Assembly (NCBI GenBank): GCA_904419835.1
Contig: CAJFTA010000033.1
Coordinates: 1 to 25,534, forward strand
Source of the DNA: an uncultured Pseudoflavonifractor sp.
GTDB taxonomy: Bacteria; Bacillota; Clostridia; Oscillospirales; Oscillospiraceae
Reading direction: 5' to 3'
DNA length: 25,534 bases
Below the pieces are notes generated by a model. That model did no database searches and was not told where the DNA came from. It saw nothing but the letters and a program-made list of their open reading frames with translations. Positions 24,026 through 25,534 of the stretch are shown one piece after another. Every line of letters begins with the position of its first letter. Positions within the stretch are counted from its first letter, which is position 1. A program made the position numbers and the translations under genes.

Positions 24026-25534
24026 ATGAGTCTGCGCATCGGTATCGACATCGGCTCCACCACCGTCAAGGTCGTGGTGCTGGATGAACAGAACAAGCTG
24101 CTGTTCCGTTCCTACGAGCGGCACTATTCCAAGGCCCGGGAACGGGCCTGCGAGACCCTCCGCTCCATTCAGGACATGCTGAAGGGGCAGATGGTCCGGA
24201 TGGTTATCACCGGCTCCGCCGGTCTGGGCGTGGCCAAGGCCGCCGGCGTGGACTTTGTCCAGGAGGTGTACGCCACCGCCGCCGCCGTCCGCGCCTACTA
24301 CCCGGACACCGACGCCGTCATTGAGCTGGGCGGCGAGGACGCCAAGATCATCTTCTTCGGCGGCGCCCTGGAGGAGCGGATGAACGGCTCCTGTGCCGGC
24401 GGTACCGGCGCCTTCATCGACCAGATGGCCACCCTGATGAACGTCACCGTCAACGAGCTGGACGAGTTGAGCCTGAAGCACGAGAAGATCTACCCCATCG
24501 CCTCCCGCTGCGGCGTGTTCGCCAAGAGCGACATCCAGCCCATCCTCAACCAGGGCGGGCGGAAGGAGGATGTGGCCGCCTCCATCTTCCAGGCCGTGGT
24601 GGACCAGACCGTGGCCGGCCTGACCCAGGGCCGGGAGCTCAAGGGCAAGATCGTATTCCTGGGCGGCCCCCTCCACTTCCTCATGGGCCTGCGGCAGCGG
24701 TTTGTGGAGACCCTGAAGCTGGACGAGGCGCACGCCATCTTCCCGGAGGACGGCGACTGCTTTGCCGGAATCGGCGCGGCCCTGTGCTCCTCCGACTACC
24801 CCGAGCAGTCCTTCGACGACCTGCTCAAGCGTCTGGAGGAGAGCGTGGACGCCACCAACACTGTGGACACCATGCCTCCCCTCTTCACCGGCCAGGCCGA
24901 CTACGACGCCTTTGTGACCCGGCATAACGCCAACCATCCCCCCGAGGCGGATATCCATACATACGCCGGCGACGCCTTCCTGGGCATTGACGCCGGCTCC
25001 ACCACCACCAAGGTGGCCCTCATCGCCCCCGACGGCGGCCTGCTCTACACCTACTACCACTCCAACCTGGGCAACCCGGTGGCCGTGGTGCTGGAGCAGC
25101 TCAAGGAGATCTACAAGCTCTGCGGCGACCGCATCACCATCAAGGGTTCCGCCGTCACCGGCTACGGCGAGGACCTGATTAAAAATGCCTTCGGCTGCGA
25201 CCTGGGCCTGGTGGAGACCGTGGCCCACTACAACGCCGCCCGCCACTTCAACCCCGACGTGGACTTCATCATCGACATCGGCGGTCAGGACATGAAGTGC
25301 TTCAAGATCCGCAACGGCGCGGTGGACTCCATCATGCTCAACGAGGCCTGCTCCTCCGGCTGCGGCTCCTTCATCGAGACCTTTGCCAAGGCTCTGGGCT
25401 ACTCCATCGCCGACTTCGCCAAGCTGGGCCTCTTTGCCAAGCACCCGGTGAACCTGGGCTCCCGCTGCACCGTGTTCATGAACTCCAGCGTGAAGCAGGC
25501 CCAGAAGGACGGCGCCAGCGTGGAGGACATCTCC
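24026..25534 (+). CDS. 2-hydroxyacyl-CoA dehydratase activase, two-module type (partial)
   Basis: The first 503 codons are visible and the gene runs past the right edge. It encodes two consecutive BadF/HgdC-type ASKHA ATPase modules. Module 1 has GIDIGSTTVKVVVLD (residues about 6-20), IELGGEDAK, NGSCAGGTGAF and SRCGVF. Module 2 has GIDAGSTTTKVALI (about 318), DIGGQDMK, NEACSSGCGSFIE and SRCTVFMNS. The paired cysteines should bind the 4Fe-4S cluster held between subunits. Such proteins drive an electron into 2-hydroxyacyl-CoA dehydratases; the long fused form is common in Clostridia and often has an added DUF2229-type C-terminal part. ATG 24026 follows TAGGAGTG. Its true substrate system is not shown. 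Confidence 0.93.
   Translation, partial: MSLRIGIDIGSTTVKVVVLDEQNKLLFRSYERHYSKARERACETLRSIQDMLKGQMVRMVITGSAGLGVAKAAGVDFVQEVYATAAAVRAYYPDTDAVIELGGEDAKIIFFGGALEERMNGSCAGGTGAFIDQMATLMNVTVNELDELSLKHEKIYPIASRCGVFAKSDIQPILNQGGRKEDVAASIFQAVVDQTVAGLTQGRELKGKIVFLGGPLHFLMGLRQRFVETLKLDEAHAIFPEDGDCFAGIGAALCSSDYPEQSFDDLLKRLEESVDATNTVDTMPPLFTGQADYDAFVTRHNANHPPEADIHTYAGDAFLGIDAGSTTTKVALIAPDGGLLYTYYHSNLGNPVAVVLEQLKEIYKLCGDRITIKGSAVTGYGEDLIKNAFGCDLGLVETVAHYNAARHFNPDVDFIIDIGGQDMKCFKIRNGAVDSIMLNEACSSGCGSFIETFAKALGYSIADFAKLGLFAKHPVNLGSRCTVFMNSSVKQAQKDGASVEDIS

Overview
The window looks like a chromosomal segment of a GC-rich, gut-type Clostridia (Oscillospiraceae-like; inferred, not proven). Support comes from strong AGGAGG-type ribosome binding sites, SpoIIIE/FtsK, DUF4317, DUF1700/DUF4097, an LTA-synthase-like enzyme, a Gram-positive (type 2) GalT and a 2-hydroxyacyl-CoA dehydratase activase. 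Coding DNA is mostly very GC-rich. Two AT-rich patches (about 8.1-9.1 kb and 10.8-12.2 kb) look acquired.

Layout. (1) 1-66: start of a minus-strand gene running off the edge. 160-510: a tRNA-Ser(UGA)/tRNA-Ser(GCU) unit with promoter and terminator. (2) 865-1140: an internally shortened pyridoxamine-phosphate-oxidase-like gene. 1285-1752: a Ser/Pro-rich lipoprotein. (3) 1830-3740: a Na/Pi cotransporter (minus) with a promoter, PhoP-box-like repeats and a leader that can fold as terminator or antiterminator. (4) 3789-7920: a LacI-type regulator followed by galK-galT. The regulator gene and the gal operon carry the same palindromic operator. (5) 7951-9163: palindromes and terminators, an amidohydrolase, and a remnant of a gene that once preceded it. 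(6) 9234-10364: DUF4317 protein. (7) 10621-12923: a tRNA-Pro-associated island with tRNA-Pro fragments, an orphan two-TM/Sel1-like protein, a large serine recombinase remnant and two identical tRNA-Pro(GGG) genes. (8) 13078-15700: a cadmium/zinc/lead-type efflux operon (CadC-like ArsR repressor, free-standing HMA protein, P1B-ATPase). (9) 15708-15991: a structured repeat between converging genes. (10) 15995-23669, all minus: FtsK/SpoIIIE, UppP, an LTA-synthase-like enzyme, and a DUF4097/DUF1700 pair. Most of these act at the envelope. (11) 24026 to the edge: a two-module dehydratase activase (plus).

The most notable results are regulatory or structural. They are the three-state attenuator plus Pho-box candidate ahead of the phosphate transporter, the shared gal operator, the tRNA-Pro scar with its small island, and the composite repeat at 15.7-16.0 kb. 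I saw no CRISPR array, intact IS transposase or complete novel multi-gene defence system.
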